Source: Cardiocondyla obscurior
Lineage: Eukaryota > Arthropoda > Insecta > Hymenoptera > Formicidae
Direction: 5' to 3'
Assembly: GCF_019399895.1 (NCBI RefSeq)
Contig: NC_091881.1
Span: forward strand, 622,501 to 686,500
DNA: 64,000 nucleotides
A model generated the notes under the pieces. That model had not been told where the DNA came from. It worked only from the letters and a program-made list of their open reading frames with translations, and ran no database searches. The stretch's first letter is position 1; each line of letters starts with the position of its first letter. Both the position numbers and the translations under genes were made by a program. This document shows positions 62,001 to 64,000 of this stretch, piece by piece.

Positions 62001-64000
62001 GAATGTCGGGATGGAAGGACAGAAAAGAATTGCACTCTCCTTCGAATCGCCAGTCGGTTCGCAACTGCATGCTTAAATATTAAATCGTCAGCGACCGCAT
62101 AAATACAATTTCTAATAAACTACTAATAAACTACTGTTGAATTTTTAATTCTAACAACAAAGTTTCTAATAAAGCTAGGCAATTATCGACTCCTTTATTC
62201 CAAAGCGATATCATTATTTTTATTGAATTTGGTCGAAGTTATGTCGCGCTGCATTCCTTCGGCTTATTACTTCACACTCGTGATAGAGAGAGAAAAAAGT
62301 TGCAATTCCCATAATGCGACGGATCGCGACCGTCGGGCATGTTTACGGTGCTTTTGCGGAATCGTGTCACATTACACCGCCACGGATTCGTAATGCATTT
62401 TAATGCGTTTCAATTTTCTGCATCTGCTGCTGCTGTGAGAGACGCGGGACGAACTAAAATATTTTCTCTTTTCATATTGCCTTCTGCAAAGCGTGACGCG
62501 ACAGATTGCGTTCATCTGTCGCAAAGCGAAAGTAAATAAAAAATTAAAAAAAAAAAAAAATGGTATATGCCGGGTTTATGAGTATACAGTCCACGATTCC
62601 TATGGATCTTACTAAAAGTTTCTTGTGATCGCGACTAAACTCTTGGGTGGTGCTTGCGAGAAGGAAACAGATTAAGAAATTATAGAACAAAGGTACTTTA
62701 ATTTAGGTTGAATTAGAAGATTAAGGATCAGAAAATTACGGAAAATTAAGTTAAATACAGTTTAATGTTATTTTAATATTTTGTACTTCTTGAATTATTT
62801 ACTGGTATTTTCTAAAGTAAGTATAAAGTTTCTTTTTATTTTTTTTTTTTTTGTTTTTTGTCAGATTTGAACGTATTTCTCAAGTGTATTATACGATAAA
62901 TTAATTAGTGCCGCATTGCAGCGAACGTAATCGCGACATACTGATAATCATCGGAGCGGATTACGTTCCCCAGGATTGTGCTGTGACGGATTTCCGCTAA
63001 TGACTACCGTCGATTATTAGCTCTTGTTATGGCAGTTGTGAAAATTGTCACGGGTAGAACTGTTTCCCGCTCGCATAAATCTTGCACAATCTATGCACAC
63101 TTTGCGCGCAAATATCACATTTCGCGCAGAAAATTGTGTCAAAAAAAAAAAAAGGAGAACTTGCAAAGTGATCTCTTATCTTTTTTTTTTTTCTCTTTCT
63201 CTCTCTCATTTTTTCCATCGAAGCTTACCGTTTTCAAAGCTTAAACTTAATAATTTCTATAAGCTTTGAGAGAGACGTGAGCTTCCCTCTGTTCTGCGCG
63301 ATATGCTTACCTTGAGAAATTAAAACATTTTTCCAAGCAAAAAGGTAATTCGCTAATCATACTTTTTCTCGTCGTTTTAACAATCGGCGCGGAAAACAAT
63401 GAACGCAGTTGTCGAATTAATTTCCGTAATCCGAGCGAGCGAATTAGCTGTTTTAAAAAACGCGAACGGCGCGACGTTCCTCTCGTCAACCGAGCCGAAT
63501 CCAACATGTGTTGCCCCATCGCGTGAGTCCACGCGTGGTCTCCGACACGTTCAATTAGCCCTCGTTATCGCGATTTCTGACTCGTGCAGGAAGAAGGCGC
63601 GAGGTCGCGATGTACCACAAGTGGGAGGGGATTAACATTGACTCAAACGCAACTGAGATTTTTCATTCTTTTTCTTTTTCCTCCGACGCGGAACACTCGG
63701 CGATTTCGTCTTCTCGCGCGTGCTCGGCGCAATTTGCGCTCGACGTCCGTTTCCGGTGCCGTTTGCCGACATGCGGAATTGTAGAGCGAATCCCAGGTGC
63801 GCCCGAAATATTCCAATCTTCGGAGAACGCGACGCTGCGCGCGGCGAAATTGGAATAATTGAATAATCGAAACGCTAATCTGGATGAGGCGGATCGCAGG
63901 GGTCTACTACTTCAGGGTATCAATGTCTCGCAACTGGGTCCCGGCGGAAGTTAGTTGCGCGATCCGTTTAATTATGGGATCTACATAGCTCGCATCTCCA
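59047..64000. other. No supportable gene; mixed AT- and CpG-rich sequence
   Basis: Open frames around 59404-60164, 60505-61032 and 61017-61605 overlap on both strands and show no domains. A GA-rich purine tract lies at about 60825-60895. A minus-strand donor-like CTCAAG|GTAAGC at 63312 could mark an upstream non-coding exon of the antiporter, but no acceptor or start site supports it. Confidence 0.45.
60825..60895 (+). repeat. GA-rich purine tract
   Basis: About 70 nt of imperfect GA/GAAA repeats, uninterrupted by pyrimidines for long stretches. No gene association is evident beyond lying upstream (5') of the antiporter. Confidence 0.75.

Noticed and set aside
63312..63519. Minus-strand open frame ending at a GTAAGC donor
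   Set aside because: The donor is good, but there is no acceptor, promoter or recognisable peptide, so I kept it only as a possible upstream non-coding exon.
1..64000. tRNA, rRNA, CRISPR arrays or intact transposons
   Set aside because: I scanned by eye for tRNA B-box-like GGTTCGA sites (for example near 47908 and 48718) and found no matching A-box or cloverleaf. No array of direct repeats with spacers and no transposase or reverse transcriptase frame was seen.

Overview
This is eukaryotic, insect-type DNA. Compact multi-exon genes with canonical GT/AG introns sit in AT-rich sequence full of poly-A/T runs, and CpG-rich patches lie near gene starts. The recognisable genes are insect orthologues: a Methuselah-family receptor, an ATG9 and an NHA/SLC9B antiporter. 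I infer a hymenopteran, probably an ant, from overall character only; no marker gene proves it. All gene models were built by hand by joining open frames across splice sites and checking that the phases add up.

Layout. 1-11.2 kb has no recognisable protein gene, but two well-formed minus-strand splice exons lie at 5.8-6.4 kb. 12.1-20.3 kb (+) holds a nine-exon gene for a secreted, Thr/Pro/Arg-rich protein of about 962 aa that I do not recognise. 21.4-22.0 kb (-) carries two related exon-like segments next to a CpG-rich promoter-like region with a YY1-type motif. 24.3-27.5 kb (+) is Atg9. 29.35-30.2 kb (+) is a small three-exon gene for a 162-aa protein with two C2H2 fingers. 32.3-38.6 kb (+) is a nine-exon Methuselah-like class B GPCR. 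Converging on it, 40.5-55.8 kb (-) is an SLC9B-type Na+/H+ antiporter with an alternative upstream start exon at 58.9 kb. From 59 kb to the window end I found no supportable protein gene.

The genes do not form an obvious pathway. Atg9 is a housekeeping autophagy gene, the antiporter handles ion transport, the receptor is a signalling protein and the secreted protein is probably extracellular matrix, mucin or cuticle-like. The most interesting items are the secreted protein with its acidic tyrosine cluster, the antiporter's two possible N-termini (one with three RRxS sites, one with none), the upstream in-frame Atg9 start behind two short uORFs, the mini zinc-finger gene, and the paired minus-strand exons at 21.5/21.7 kb. 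No tRNA, rRNA, CRISPR array or complete transposon was seen.
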